64,000 nucleotides of DNA, taken from Sorex araneus (Eukaryota > Chordata > Mammalia > Eulipotyphla > Soricidae). The stretch lies in contig NC_073306.1 in assembly GCF_027595985.1 (NCBI RefSeq), forward strand, positions 82,199,599-82,263,598. The letters are read 5' to 3'. Positions within the stretch are counted from its first letter, which is position 1; each line of letters begins with the position of its first letter. The notes below the pieces were generated by a model. The model saw nothing but the letters and a program-made list of their open reading frames with translations, had not been told where the DNA came from and did no database searches. Positions 45,365 through 58,497 of this stretch are shown in pieces. The translations under genes were made by a program, and so were the position numbers.

Positions 45365-46620
45365 GCTTTGTGATCTCCAGGGCTAAACCTGGTGATGCTC
45401 TGGGGGCGGGATGCCATGCTGGATCCTACAAGTGGCCCACTCAGGCAAGATATGCTCCCTAACTCTTGTACTATCTCTCTGGCCCCAGTCTTTTGTTTGT
45501 GTGTTGGAGGGCCACATGCAGCGGTGCTCAGGACTTAGTCCTGGCTCTTCGCTCAGGGATCAGTCCTGGCAGGGCTCAGGGGACTCTATGTGGTGCCAGG
45601 GATTGAACCTGGGTTAGACACATGCAGGACTAGGACCTTACTCTATCTCTTCTGCCCCTATATGTTCATTAACAGCTGATGAGAGAGCAAAATGGGCTGA
45701 GTGTATGCTTTGCAGCTGGAGGCCATCTCAATCCCTGAGAATCCATAGTTTCCATGAGCACTGCCAGGAGTAACCCTTGAGTATAGAGCTGCCCTTGACC
45801 ACCTCTCCACCAACCAAAATAGTGTCTTTCAAAGAATGTGGATTTGAGGGGGGTTTGCTGGGGAAGTGGGGGATTGCACCAAAGAGCTTTGTAGGTGGGC
45901 CAGAGAGATAGTACTGAGGCTAAAACACTTGCCTTGCATGCCATGAACTCAATTCAATCCCTAGGACTGATCCCTGAGTGCTGCCAAGTATGGGCTCCAA
46001 ACCAGATGAAACCAAAATCAAAGAGAAGTTTTGCAGATGGTGCAAAAGGCCAAGTGAATGTTTGGGATGTGGGAGACCTGGGCTCAATTCCTACTACTGC
46101 ATAGTCTTCCAGAGCACTGGTACTCTTGAACCAAGAGGAACCCTGAGTGGGGCCAGAGCAGTAGTACAGTGGGAAGGGCATTTGCCTTGCACACAGCCAG
46201 CTCAGGATAAACCCCGGACACCCCATATGATCCCCCAAGCACCACCAGGCCACCAGAAGTAATTCCTGAGTGTAGTGCCAGAAGTAACTCATGAGCTTTG
46301 CTGGGTTTGACCCAAAAAGCAAAAAAAATGTAACCCTGAGCACGACTGGTGTGGCCCAAAACCAAAAACCAAAAACAAAATAAAGTTTTGCAGTTTGCAG
46401 CCAATTTTAACTCCCTACACAGGAAAATAAATTGAAAAATTCACCTTAAAAATGAAAACAGAGGCTGGAGTGATAGCACAGTGGGTAGGGCGTTTGCCTT
46501 GCACGTGGCCGATTCCCAGCATCCCATATGGTCCCCTGAGCACAGCCAGGGGTAATTCCTGAGTGCAGAGCCAGGAGTGACCCCTGAGCATCGCTGGGTG
46601 TGACCCAAAAAGAGAAAAAA
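45365..46620. mobile_element. Cluster of seven SINE copies
   Basis: Minus: 45365-45486 and 45508-45658. Plus: 45690-45815, 45897-46015, 46030-46150, 46152-46330 and 46462-46620. Divergence ranges from heavily worn to consensus-like. Lies between DNTTIP2 and GCLM. Confidence 0.8.
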
Positions 46621-46959
46621 AAACTCAATCAACCAGAGGAAAAGACATTATTTCTGGGAAAGGAAATCCAGCTTTTCATCAGCTGGGAAGCTAATGGAAT
46701 AGCATCTGCAAGCTGCTGAGGCAAAGTGGAAACCTTTGAATTTCGTAAAGTCAAATAATCATTTTAGATTGAGAACAAAATAGACATTTCTAGACAAACA
46801 GGATCCTGAAAGTGCCCAAAGGCTTGGGGCAAAATAATTACTAAAAACATACTGAATAAAAGAGTGAACTTAAGTAGAGTAGGATGCAAGAATCAACTGA
46901 CTGAGCAAACAGGGGAAACAAGAGCACAGCCCAAATGTGCCCTGTGGGTCTCAGAGGAA

Positions 46960-47110
46960 CAGTCTAGTACCCAAGTGTGTCTGCCTTGTAAGCATATGGT
47001 CTTGAGTTCAAATCCTCAGTGTCCCATGTGTGCCAGGTAGGAGCCTGGTAGCTCTGCTGCCTGCCATCACCAGTGCTCCAAGCAATTTCTACCCAGACCA
47101 TAGCCTTGTG
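46960..47110 (+). mobile_element. Old SINE fragment
   Basis: 'gtgtctgccttgtaagcata' and 'gagttcaaatcctcagtgtc'. Confidence 0.5.
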
Positions 47111-47984
47111 TAAGCACCATCAAAAAAGGTGTGACTCCTGGTGGAGCACAGAGAACCCAGCTAAGCCCCACAGCCATACCTGTGTGCTTTAGCCAAGAGT
47201 GTGACCTACAGGGGAAAAAAGTGCAAGCACAATTAAAAGGAGCACAAACCTTGGTGAGCACCATTGCTAGGTGTGTGAGCACACCACAACCTGATGTGTG
47301 ACATCCCCCTCCACCCTTCCAGGCACCAAAGCTCAAGGTACTGCAAGTCCCACAGCCCTGAGTGTTCAATCCCCAGCCATCCCATCACAACAGTGTTAAC
47401 AACAAAAAGAAAAGGGGGAGAGGGCAGGGAATGAGAAAAATAAATCGTGTGTTGCAATATATGAACATTCTTAGAAAAGTGGGTCAACAAACACACCAAC
47501 ATCTTGTGACTTTTTAATCCATTTATTCATTGCTGAGGGATACATATAAATGTTTCGTTTGACTTCTCTGGTAGTGAAACACCTTGGACAGTACAGCTGT
47601 ACTGTAATTGTTTAAACAAATAATTGTTTAAAAATGACCTTTTGAGCCATCCTGACACTTTAGGGTAGTTTGGCAAGTTCTAGTCTCTTTCAGCCCAATC
47701 TATTCAGCAGAAGTCATTATCTTATGATATCGACCAACTCTTGAAATGTCCTTATTCAATTCCTAACGTTTACATACAAACTCTATCATTCACTGCCTAT
47801 GAACACACTAGGCAAACAACAGCCTCTGCCTGGAGTCCCTACCTGTGCTTCTGATTTCTTTTCTAAGACTAATTTCGTCAGGACTTTGTCCTGCTACTGC
47901 AATTCAACCCCGTTCCCTTCCCACAGAGCCCCATCTCTGCTCACATCTACTTCTACAAATGCAGCCTTTCATGCTCTTTTCACA

Positions 47985-48115
47985 TATATATTGTCTCTCT
48001 CCTCCTCCCAGTGATAAGCTTCTTGAAGACGGGTTGTTTTTCATCTCTACCTTCACGCACCTTGCAGTGTCTGGCATGTAGGAGGCATTCAGTAAATCTT
48101 CGCTGACTGTGTAAA
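47985..48115 (+). mobile_element. L2 LINE 3'-end fragment
   Basis: 'gataagcttcttgaagacgg' and 'gtgtctggcatgtaggaggcattcagtaaat' match the L2 3' end consensus. Confidence 0.7.
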
Positions 48116-50189
48116 TAGCTTTATGGCTTGGATATTTAAAGTTATCCATACTTTATTTTAAATCATACCCAGTCTGAGATGAAGTAGTTAAAAATATATA
48201 TATAATGTTTCAGGATCCTTCCAACCATTGAAATTACTACACATACAATTTCACACACTAAATTCATAATATAGACAAATTTAAAACTATTATAAACATG
48301 TAATGCTTTATATTTGGCCACTACAGATGCATAAAAGTAGAATTACTTAATTAAAATACGTCCCTTCTAAGTATATTTCTAATTCTAAAAAATGTAAAAA
48401 ATTTAAGTTATCTTATATATATTTCAGAAATAAAACCAATATCCCACCACCAACTTTATGGGAAAAGTTTTATAAGTTTGGTACATTAGTAAGTTAACTA
48501 GGAAGGAAAAACAGATTTATGATCATAAACTGGTATATTTGAGTATGAAGACACAAATGGTTAAAATTTTCTAAATTTCTCTAAATGTGCATTTGGCAAG
48601 GAGATGAATTGTTGGCCAATATATTACAAGCATATCAACTCCTTACTGTCCCCAATATTGAAAATATTGGATGAAAAAATTAGGAAGAAAATCTGTTATA
48701 AAAAGACAGTAATTAAAAGAGTCTCAGACCTTTATCACTAAAAACAGATGCTATTTTAATTATTACTTGGCTCTGGAATGGAAAACTCAAAGCCATTCAT
48801 CCAAAGTCAACTAATTTTATTTTCTGTTCCACACAGAGTTGTCCAAGTGATTGTGAGAACTGAAACAGAATCACCTGTTCTTTGAGATTTCAGTTCTAAC
48901 TCTGGCCATTTTTAAACAGATCCTTTATAAGCACATTGGCAAAATGTGGTCTTCAGAATTTACACCATATGAACATATTTTGTAAAAACATCTTTGTCTT
49001 TCTGGTGACTATAATTTCTTAAATGGGAATTTAAGATAAATGCATCACATAACAAATTCCATGTTACAGTACAGTGTGTTAAAAGTAAGGCGTCAGTGTA
49101 TTTCAGAAATGCAATAGCAAGCTGCAGCTTCTTTTCATGTTTACTGGAAAAAACAATTCAATAAATGCTTTCTACCTTGGATAAACAGAAACCCATCTCC
49201 TTAGAAAAATCATCTGTTACATACATTCCTGGTAATTTAGCATTCAACTTTAAGCAACTATTTAAACTTTAAGCAACTATTTAGTCATATTACTGTTCTT
49301 TGTTTATGGCTTTTTAAACATTAGGTCCTTAAATATTTGAAAAATATGGACAATATTCTGATAAATTCATGAAAAAAGTTGTGAAACCAGCTTGAAAAAT
49401 ATAGAGACCCATGCCCCATTTTTTTTCAAAGGTTATTCAGTAACAGAAATTTAATGTAGAGAAGTTAAAAAAAAATGTAAAAGTTCCTTACAGGATCATC
49501 TTCATAAAATAAATCTACAATCTTGCTTCTTTGTCAAGAAGCTCCTGCTGAAGTTTGGATACTTTCACATTCCCCCTACACACACTTTCAAGAATAACCT
49601 TTTAAACAATCCATTTTGAAGTCCAGGGTTTTGAAAGAGTTCCCCAGTTCCCTCAATATACTGATCAATTCAATGTATAGGCTTAAATTAAAATGAGTAT
49701 TTGTTTAAAGATTTATATGGAAAAATTGTGCATTTATATAATCCTAGTTAAAAATTAACTACTAATTTCATAACATCAGATAAAATTAATACAAAAACTA
49801 CATAAGGCTTTAGGAAGCTCAGGATCTAAATAAGGTTTAGCAAGAAAATTATTTGCCTTCATATTATAATTTTAATCATCAAATAATTCAGCCAGTAATT
49901 ATAAAAAACCCTAAGATAGGAAGAGTCTAGAGTACTTATTTTGAGTTCCTTAATCTGCAAAACTGGGTAGTGGGAAAGAATTCATTTTTGCTGAGATTCA
50001 AGAGATTTTTATTTTCAATACAAGGGATCAAACCCAGGGCCTCATATATGCAAGGCAGGTGCCCTATTATGAGACTATATGAAAATTTAAAATATTTTTT
50101 CAAACTATTTGAGCTATAAATACAAAATTGTGAAATTAAGGAAATATCTATCAAAGGTCATAGTTAATATATTTGCTATTTTATTTTTT

Positions 50190-50202
50190 GTTTTCTTTCT
50201 CT

Positions 50203-50240
<38 letters not shown>
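50190..50240. repeat. (CT)n microsatellite
   Basis: TTTCTCTTTCTC then about 15 CT units. Confidence 0.95.
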
Positions 50241-50242
<2 letters not shown>

Positions 50243-50583
50243 AGGGGGAAGCCCCTGGGTATTACTCAAGGTCTATTCCTAACTCGGTGTTTGAGAGTCA
50301 GTCCTGGTGGTGCTAGGGGATCATGCAGTGCTGGGGACTGAACCTGGGCCTCCTGCGTGCCAAGTATGTGCTTCAGCTGTTGGGGCTATTTTCCCGGCCT
50401 ATTTTCTGATTCTTTTTTTTTTTTTTTGCGTCACACCTGTCGTTGCACAGGGGTTACTTCTGGCTCTGCACTCAGGAATTATCCCTGGCGGTGCTCAGGG
50501 GACCATATGGGATGCTAGGAATCGAACCAGGGTCGGCCGCGTGCAAGGCAAACACCCTACCCGCTGTGCTATCGCTCCAGCCC
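50241..50583 (-). mobile_element. Old SINE followed by a young type A SINE
   Basis: The old copy is at 50241-50397. The young copy is at 50415-50583 with a perfect duplication 'cctattttctgattctt' (50398-50414 and 50584-50600). Both are in the probable GCLM 3'UTR. Confidence 0.9.
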
Positions 50584-51655
50584 CCTATTTTCTGATTCTT
50601 AAACCAAGGAGGACTTATACTAAATGATCTAAAGTTTCTTCAAGCGCTATACTTTTATTTTGAAGGAGTTAAGTTCATATCTCAAAGTTATTTATATAGA
50701 TATCATTGTTCCTGAATTAAAAGTTGTTTTCATTCCTTTTCTGGCTTTCAGCCCCTTGTAGTCAATTATTAGTGAGGAATGAAAATCACAAATTTTATTT
50801 ATTTGACTTTAACCTCTGGCTCCGTACTGCCTCTGCTCTCTAAAGCCCACACATTACCTAGTATGTGCAGAACACATAGAAAATGCTCAATTCTTATGAA
50901 ATACTTTTAAATGAGTAGAAAAATATTAAGGATGGATAATTTTTAAAAAATCTATTGATGATAATGCCTTCATAAAGCCCCCAAGCAATAATTTCTAAAT
51001 TTCTGATTTTTTCAGATTTACTTTGGTATGTCTTTGTAAATAAGAGCAGAAAAATATAGCACAAGAATACAAGGCTAAATCATGATAGTAAAATACTAGT
51101 AAGGACACGTAAAAAAATGTTAAGTTTCCATTCATGTTATTGAAGAAGTACATTTTTATTTACACTACTAGTAGAACCCGGCTACTTCAGTTAACTCTGG
51201 TATATAATCATCTAACCAATGACAAGAAAAATATCTTCCAGTATTTCAGTTTTAACAAATGTAATTAAATTGCTCATTCTATAGAATAAGAAGCAATTAA
51301 TGGGTATTTTTGGAAATAAAAAAGTGTATATACATTACCCTGATATATAGCCAACAAATTTACTTGATTTCTATTGGTCATAAAAATAAAGGAAAAAAAT
51401 ATATTGCAAGTATTTTCTTTATAGACAATTTCAATTAGAAAACAATAGTTTAATGGAAACAATACAGAGGTTCGTGTGAGTGATGTGGAGGCAAGAAAAT
51501 TATTCAAAACTTGACAGTAACATATGTCAGCTATCACTGAGAAACACCCGCCTCGGTGATACCACATGTAGGCAGTTATTAGATTTTTTTACCTATCTCA
51601 ATTGTTACGTATATTCAGGGAAAATAGGACTGGGAGGTGATGATGCTGACTGCAG

Positions 51656-51825
51656 TTAGGAGCCCCTTCGTTTAGCCTGGATGATGTAGCCTTTCGATTT
51701 GATGATTCCTCTGCTTTTAACAATGACGGAATAGCGCAGCAGCCACAGGGGCACCCACTCTTGGGCCTGGATGTCAGGGATACTTTCTTGGAGAGCTTCT
51801 TGGAAACTTGCTTCCGAAAGCAGTT
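51656..51825 (-). CDS. GCLM: GCLM exon 7 coding part with stop
   Basis: 170 nt, ELLSEASFQEALQESIPDIQ then AQEWVPLWLLRYSVIVKSRG and a basic end QAKRRGS before TAA (51656-51658). Acceptor TTCTTAAAG. Confidence 0.95.
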
Positions 51826-54800
51826 CTTTAAGAAAAAAAGGAACACATGAAAACCCAAAGTGTCAACTATGGAAACAAAAGCCCTTCACTATGCAGGTGA
51901 GTATTTAAATACAAGCAAGACAAGCAAGTGGCCTTTGCACAAGGCCGACCTGGGATTGATCCCCAGCACCCCTTTATGGTTCCCCAAACTCTGCCAAGAG
52001 TGATCCCTGTGCACAGAGTCAGGAATAAGTCATGAGCACAGCCCAAACTGCATGTGTATAATATATATAGTATAAAATTATATATACATATAAATTATAT
52101 ATGTTTTGTTTTTTACAAAATACATACACTGGTTCCCCAGCTTATTTCATTCGTAATTCCTGTTAAGTGGAGTCTGGGTATTTTGTTTTAAGGACCTCCA
52201 GAAATTCTTTTGTTTTTGTTTTACGGGACTACATCTGGCAGTGCTAAAGGCTCAGGGTTGACGGTCAGAGGTGACAGTGCTTGGAGCCCGGGCCTCCTGC
52301 ATGCCCAGCATGTGTTCAGGCCCCTGAGCTATCTCTCTAGCCAGTTCCAGGTAAATCCTAAAGTATAGCCAGGACGAATACAGGATGGTACAAAGAAAAT
52401 TTTTTGGAAAGTTGCCTGTAGTCCCATCCAATCAGTCTTTGCTCTCTCTACAAATCTGGAAATCTTACTGTAGTTTGATTTACTTATTTCACCTTCTATT
52501 CTCAAGGTTTAATCTGTTTAACCAACTGAATTGAAAAGCTTCCACTGAGGTCATGACTGACCTAACAGGTAGTGACTAAAAGGCTGCCTATAGACAGTGC
52601 AATTTGGTGGCACGCACAGGACCCACCTACCCCAGGTGAACTGCTGCACCACTGGAAAAGCAGCAAGAGAAACGCACTATATGTTGGCTGTTAATGCAAG
52701 CACTTTTCTGAGTACTTTACATGTCTGAGCACATGTAATACATATCATAACCCTGTAAGATATATATTTTCCTTTCCATGGGGAAACTGAGGTAGAGACA
52801 TCAACAGTTTACCCAAGATCAGACCACTAGTTAATGGTGGTTTAATTAGCAAAATGCAGGTGTTTCTTTGGAAAAGTAACACTAATGTGGATTCACTTTT
52901 ATTAGACTTTCTAACTGAGAAGAGGACCTGAGGGAATGAGATTAGATTTAATGGGCGTTAGGGGTGGGAAGCAACAAATCAAAAGGAGAAAGTTCTAAAG
53001 TCAGCATCATCAGTATCCTTTGATCCTGACTACTTCCACAGTTACCACAACTTAGAGGCTAAAGAATAATAAACCCTTTCTGAGGATAAGAGAATTTTGG
53101 AACATAGGTAAGCCTTCAGCAGACTTAGAAACAAAGTTCTATTTTTAGGTAACAATAAAGTTAAATGCTTAACAATCTAATTGCTTAAAAATTTAACAAC
53201 TGCCACAAAACCAGAGAACTATGTTATTTATTAACTACATACTTTTTTGGGGGGGGTATAGTCCCGGCAGTGGTGGGGGGAGAGGGAGCTACTTTCTGCA
53301 TAGTACTCAGGGAACCAATTACAGCTGGGAATTGGAGTCTGAGCTTTCTGCATAAAAAGAATGTGCTCTAGCTCTTTGACTCATTTTCCCATCACTAACT
53401 ACATACATTTGATTAAGTATATTAACTCTTCTTGTTTGTTTTTTGTTTTGGGGCCAAACCCAGTGATGTTCAGGGCTTGCTCCTGGCTCTGCACTCAGGA
53501 ATTACTCCTGGCTGTGCTTGGGGGACCATATGGGGTCCCAGATTGAATCTGGGTTATCTGCATGCAAGATAAACACCTTACTTGATGTACTATCTCTCTA
53601 GTTCCTCGAGTATGCTAACTCTTTAAAATCAGTAAGCATGAGAAATCTTCTCTTTAGAAGAATGCTTACTATAGATCAACATTTCTGAAGATTAATGGTT
53701 TATGCAAAATCAGCCTTTCTATATATTCTAATAGAAAGGTTTAGAATTCAAATCGGAGAGACAACCAAGTATCAAAGTATACCAGTAATAATAATAATTT
53801 TTAAAAAAGGGCTGGAGTGATAGTCCAGCAGGTATGGCATTTGCCTGGCATGCAGCCAACACAGGTTCAATCCCCTGAACATCGTCAGCAGTAATTTTTG
53901 TGTGTAGAGCCAGGAGTAACTCCTGAGCATTGCAGGGTGTGACCCAAAAATCAAAAACAAGCAAACAAACAGCCCCCCTCCCCCAAAAAGTATACCAGTA
54001 ATACAAAATATACCAAAAAAAATTATATCTGCTTTCTCTTAATATATATGCAATATATTTACTTTCCCATAATAATCATATACTATTAGCACATACTCTG
54101 TAAGTCAAAATTTAGATAATATGAAAACAAATACTAGCCACCTTAGTCTTTTCCTTTCGTCCTGTAACAAGAATAATTTTATTTTTTTATGTGGAGAGAG
54201 AATAGGATACAAGTTCATCCATCAGCTGCTTGTAATGATTACTGTTGGAGGAGCCTTGCCAAAATAAACAGAAATATGATATACTATCTACCAACATATA
54301 GACAATTAAAATTTAAAGTCAGTTGATTGATCTTGGCTAGCTTCCTAAATTCTGAAGCCCTGTTTGCTCATCAATAAAATGCCTACTTTAATTGGCTATA
54401 TTAAAGATCAACTCTCTGAGGCATCAAGCAAAATGACTGTCATTTAAGGGGAAATAACTATATAACTCTTCCTCCTCTCTCTATGGGAAAGCAGAAAAAT
54501 GAAAATGAAGACCACTGCTAATACCAATAAGCAACATATATTCTTCAGAGGCTACTGTAACTATGCTGAAAATAAGTGGAATCAAGTCATCATATCTTGC
54601 CACTTTTTTAAGACATGGAAGTAAAAGCTGAATGCTTACTCCAGGAGTTGTCTATAGAACATAATTTCCTCTAATATTTGTTAGACTAAAATTGGTATTA
54701 AAATGTCATGGAGGGGCTGGAGCGATAGCACAGCGGGTAGGGCATTTGCCTTGCACGTGGGCGACCCGGGTTCGATTCCCAGCATCCCATATGGTACCCT

Positions 54801-57800
54801 GAGCACCACCAGGAGTGATTCCTGAGTGCATGAGCCAGGAGTGGCCCCTGTGCATCGCCAGGTGTGACCCAAAAAACAAACAAACAAAAATGTCATGGAG
54901 CAGCGGGAGAGATAATACAATGCATCAGCATTTGCCTTGCACAAGGTCCAACCCAGGTTCCATCCCTGGCATTCCTCATGTTCCCCCGAGCCTGACAGGA
55001 GTGATTCCTGAGTGCAGAGCCAGGAGTAATCCCTGAACAGGTATTGTCTCAAAACAAACAAAAATGTCATAAAAATTTAAACTTTTCACAAGACTTTCCC
55101 ATATCCACTACACCAAATACACCATTTCATTTAGCCTGTTTATTAGGTAAACTCCTTCTCACCCCATGAAAGAACAAGATAAAATGAGACAGGATTTTCT
55201 ATTAGCGATAGTTTTTCTTAAGCCTAGATGCTGGCTTTCTTGACCTGTTATTTAGAGTCTGTAATATAGCTTTATTTTCTTTTATACTTGGTTATATGAC
55301 CATTGCTACATAGTCCTTAAAAAAAAAGAACATAAAACAACAAAACAAAAACAACAAAAAAAAGAGACAGGAGTAGACTCAAGATAAATAGTACAAAGTG
55401 TTAAATATTTTCTTCCCAGCTAGCTATTTATAACACTAGTTATTTTGCAAAATGTTGGTAAAAATTTATTCTGCAGAAGGTAGGAAAGTCATTCGTTAAT
55501 CAAAGAATGTTTAACACCAAACATAAGACTTGATAGTAATGATTAATCAAATAGGTATCAATTACCTATCCTAAAATGTCTAAGTTTTAAATTAAATTTT
55601 ATCTGACTCATTTTCCAGACATTTATGCTCTTTAATTCAGTAGCTCATTGGTGTACTATTTGCTGTCCTACTGTTCTAAACAATATCATATATACTGTTT
55701 ACTTAAAATATCTTTTTGTATGTTGAGGATCATATGCAAGGCCTTGCATATGTAAAACTTGTGCTCTGCCAATGATCTACTCCCTTATCCTAAATATCGT
55801 TATTGTTTTTTGATTTGGGGACCACATCCAGTAGTGCTCAGGGCTTATTCCTGGTTTAGTTGAGGAACTAAATGGGGCACTATATGGGGATCAAACTCAG
55901 GCCGGCCACATGCAAGGCAAGCACCCTACTATCCACTGTACTATTTCTCTAGTCCTTACACTAGAATATCTTAAAATACCTTTTTTGACCCAAAGAGATA
56001 AGATAGCTCAGCAGACTGAACACATGCTTTGTATGCTGGATGTCCAAGTTCAACCCACAGCACTGCAAGTTCCTCTAGCCACCACTGGGTGATCCCAGCA
56101 CCGTGTCAGGAATAATTGCTCAGCACTGCTAGGTGTGACCCCAAACCAATAAAAACAAAAAGAGTATTTGCTGCATAGCTTAATATTTATAAACCTTCAC
56201 ACACCATATGTTCAGCTATGATCATTTCACTTTTCTTCCCACTGGTACAAAGACAAAAATTAAAGTTTTCTGAAAATATACTCACACATGTTTTGAATCA
56301 ACCATTTAAAAATAGTTCTAGATTTAAGTATTTATCACTGTAAGCACTGTAGCACTGTCGTCCCGTTGTTCATCGATTTGCTCGAGCGGGCACCAGTAAC
56401 ATCTCCATTGTGAGACTTATTTTTACTGTTTTTGGCATATCGAATACGCCACAGGTAGCCTGCCAGGCTCTGCCGTGCGGGCAGGATACTCTCGGTAGCT
56501 TGCCGGGCTCTCTGAGAGGGACGGACGAATCGAACCCGGGTTGGCTGTGCAAGGCAAATGCCCTACCTGCTGTGCTATCACTTCAACCCTTATCACTGTA
56601 AACAATTAAAAACTGACGTTTAACAAGCAGCTTCTTATAAGATAATCAATTTATAAATAAAAATGCCAAGCATACCTTTTGGATCATTGTGAGTTAATAG
56701 CTGTATGTCAAATTGTTTAGCAAATGCAGTCAAATCAGGTGGCATCACGCAGCAAGAGGCAAGGTTAACTTGGTTACTATTTGGTTTTACCTAAAAATAA
56801 AAATAAAACCATGATATCGCCAATTAATGCAAAACATCAAAAGTAATGAATCCTAAATTTTAAACGTATAAAACATGTACTATAAAACGTAGAAGGTTAA
56901 GAGGTCAGAGAGACAGTACCGGGGTTAAGGCATTTGCTTTGCATGCAGCTGATCCCACTTTGAGCCCAGCACAAGGATGACCCCACAAGTAGTGCCTGAG
57001 CACCACCAGGAAAGATCCAACACCTGTACCCCTACACCAAAGAAAACCCTTGAAATTTTATTAAATACACTTACAGAAATAGAATTACTACATATAGTTT
57101 TCTAATCCATATTAATTATATCAGGAAAAGGAAAAATAATTCTAGTTGAAGAAGAAAAGTTATTATAGTACTACACTTGAAAAAAAATTACTAGAACCTC
57201 TAACCTAATACAGGTGGTTTTGGAAACAAACATGATTCTAAGGGTATTGGTTCCAGCAACAAAGGGTTTTGTTTGTTTTTCAGTGGTGGGATCAAATCTT
57301 TTGAGCTAAATCTTCAACTAGGAATAAATCTTAAAGGTAAAAAGGATCAAGTACAAAAGATAAATAATTACAATACAAAACTTGATTATGAATCAGACAC
57401 ACTTTGAAAAAAGAGAAGAATAGGAGAAGAGAATAGAGAATAAAGATGATACAGAGAACAGAGAAGAGACAAAGGAAGAAGAATCAGATAGAGATTAGGA
57501 AAGCACCTTACCTCCTGTACTCGTTCTAAGACCAAAACATATATTTGAAAAATAATCCAGTACTTTAGATAATGCCTGCATCTAAATTTCCACATTTACC
57601 CTAGAGATCAAATGCACAGTATAGTGAATAGAGACAAAACTGTATTATAATCATCAAACTTGCTAAAGGAACAGAACTTAGTTATCCCAACAAGCAAGAA
57701 AGGCAAAGTATGTCATGTGTACGGAGGTGCTAATTATGGCTACTGTGGCAATCACAACGTGTGAATGTATCAAATTAACTGGTCATAGTCCAATAAAAGG

Positions 57801-58462
57801 ATTTGTGGGAAAAAACTGCCCCATGTTTGGAACCGCCACCCCGCCGTGAAGAGTCCTGCATGTCTGCTGCCCAACTGTGCAGCCAAGACTGTTGAAGCTG
57901 TGCTTTTATGTGTTCACACACCAGGGGTCCTTTACCTGTGCCCATTTATACAGCTGCTCCAACTGTGTTTTGTCGAGATCAGAGGTACCTATAGCTACAA
58001 TCTTTTTGCTCTGAACTAAATTTTCTAATTCCTCCCAGTAAGGCTGCAAATGCTCCAGTGACAGGTTCACTCCATCTTCAATAGGAGGTGAAGCAATGAT
58101 TACAGAATCCAGCTGCGCCACTCCCAGGACTGAACAGGCTGGTGTGAAGAAAAACAGGAAGACAAACATTTACACAGTAAGGACCAGTGTTTCTTGTATC
58201 CTTGAAGTATCCTGTTGAACTCTGACGTACGGCTCGTTAGGATCCGATATAACAAATCATTTCATCTCATCACTTAGAAACATTTTCATTTACAAGATTG
58301 TGTCATTTACAATATTTCTATCTTTTAAAAAATGAATAAATACCGATCCATCCATCTACTGGCTCTGGACAGCTGACAAGTGGGTTTATTTGACCTCCCT
58401 GCTTTCTAGGGAGCTCATGGGGATTGCTAACCCTTGTTTCCTGGGCTCCAGGATTATTATTA

Positions 58463-58497
<35 letters not shown>

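Larger units (their letters stand above)
47500..51655 (-). other. GCLM: Probable GCLM 3' untranslated region
   Basis: About 4 kb of AT-rich, mostly single-copy sequence follows the GCLM stop. A canonical AATAAA on the minus strand lies at 47522-47527, followed by a T-rich plus-strand stretch. Human GCLM has a long 3'UTR, so this block may be its counterpart. It is interrupted by two minus-orientation SINEs and a CT microsatellite (50.2-50.6 kb) and an L2 fragment near 48.0 kb. Extent is inferred. Confidence 0.4.

Noticed and set aside
57906-58169. Treating the GCLM exon 5 open frame as a small gene with its own Met
   Set aside because: The Met and the first dozen residues lie in the intron; the acceptor CACACCAG and donor CAG|GTAAAG define the exon.
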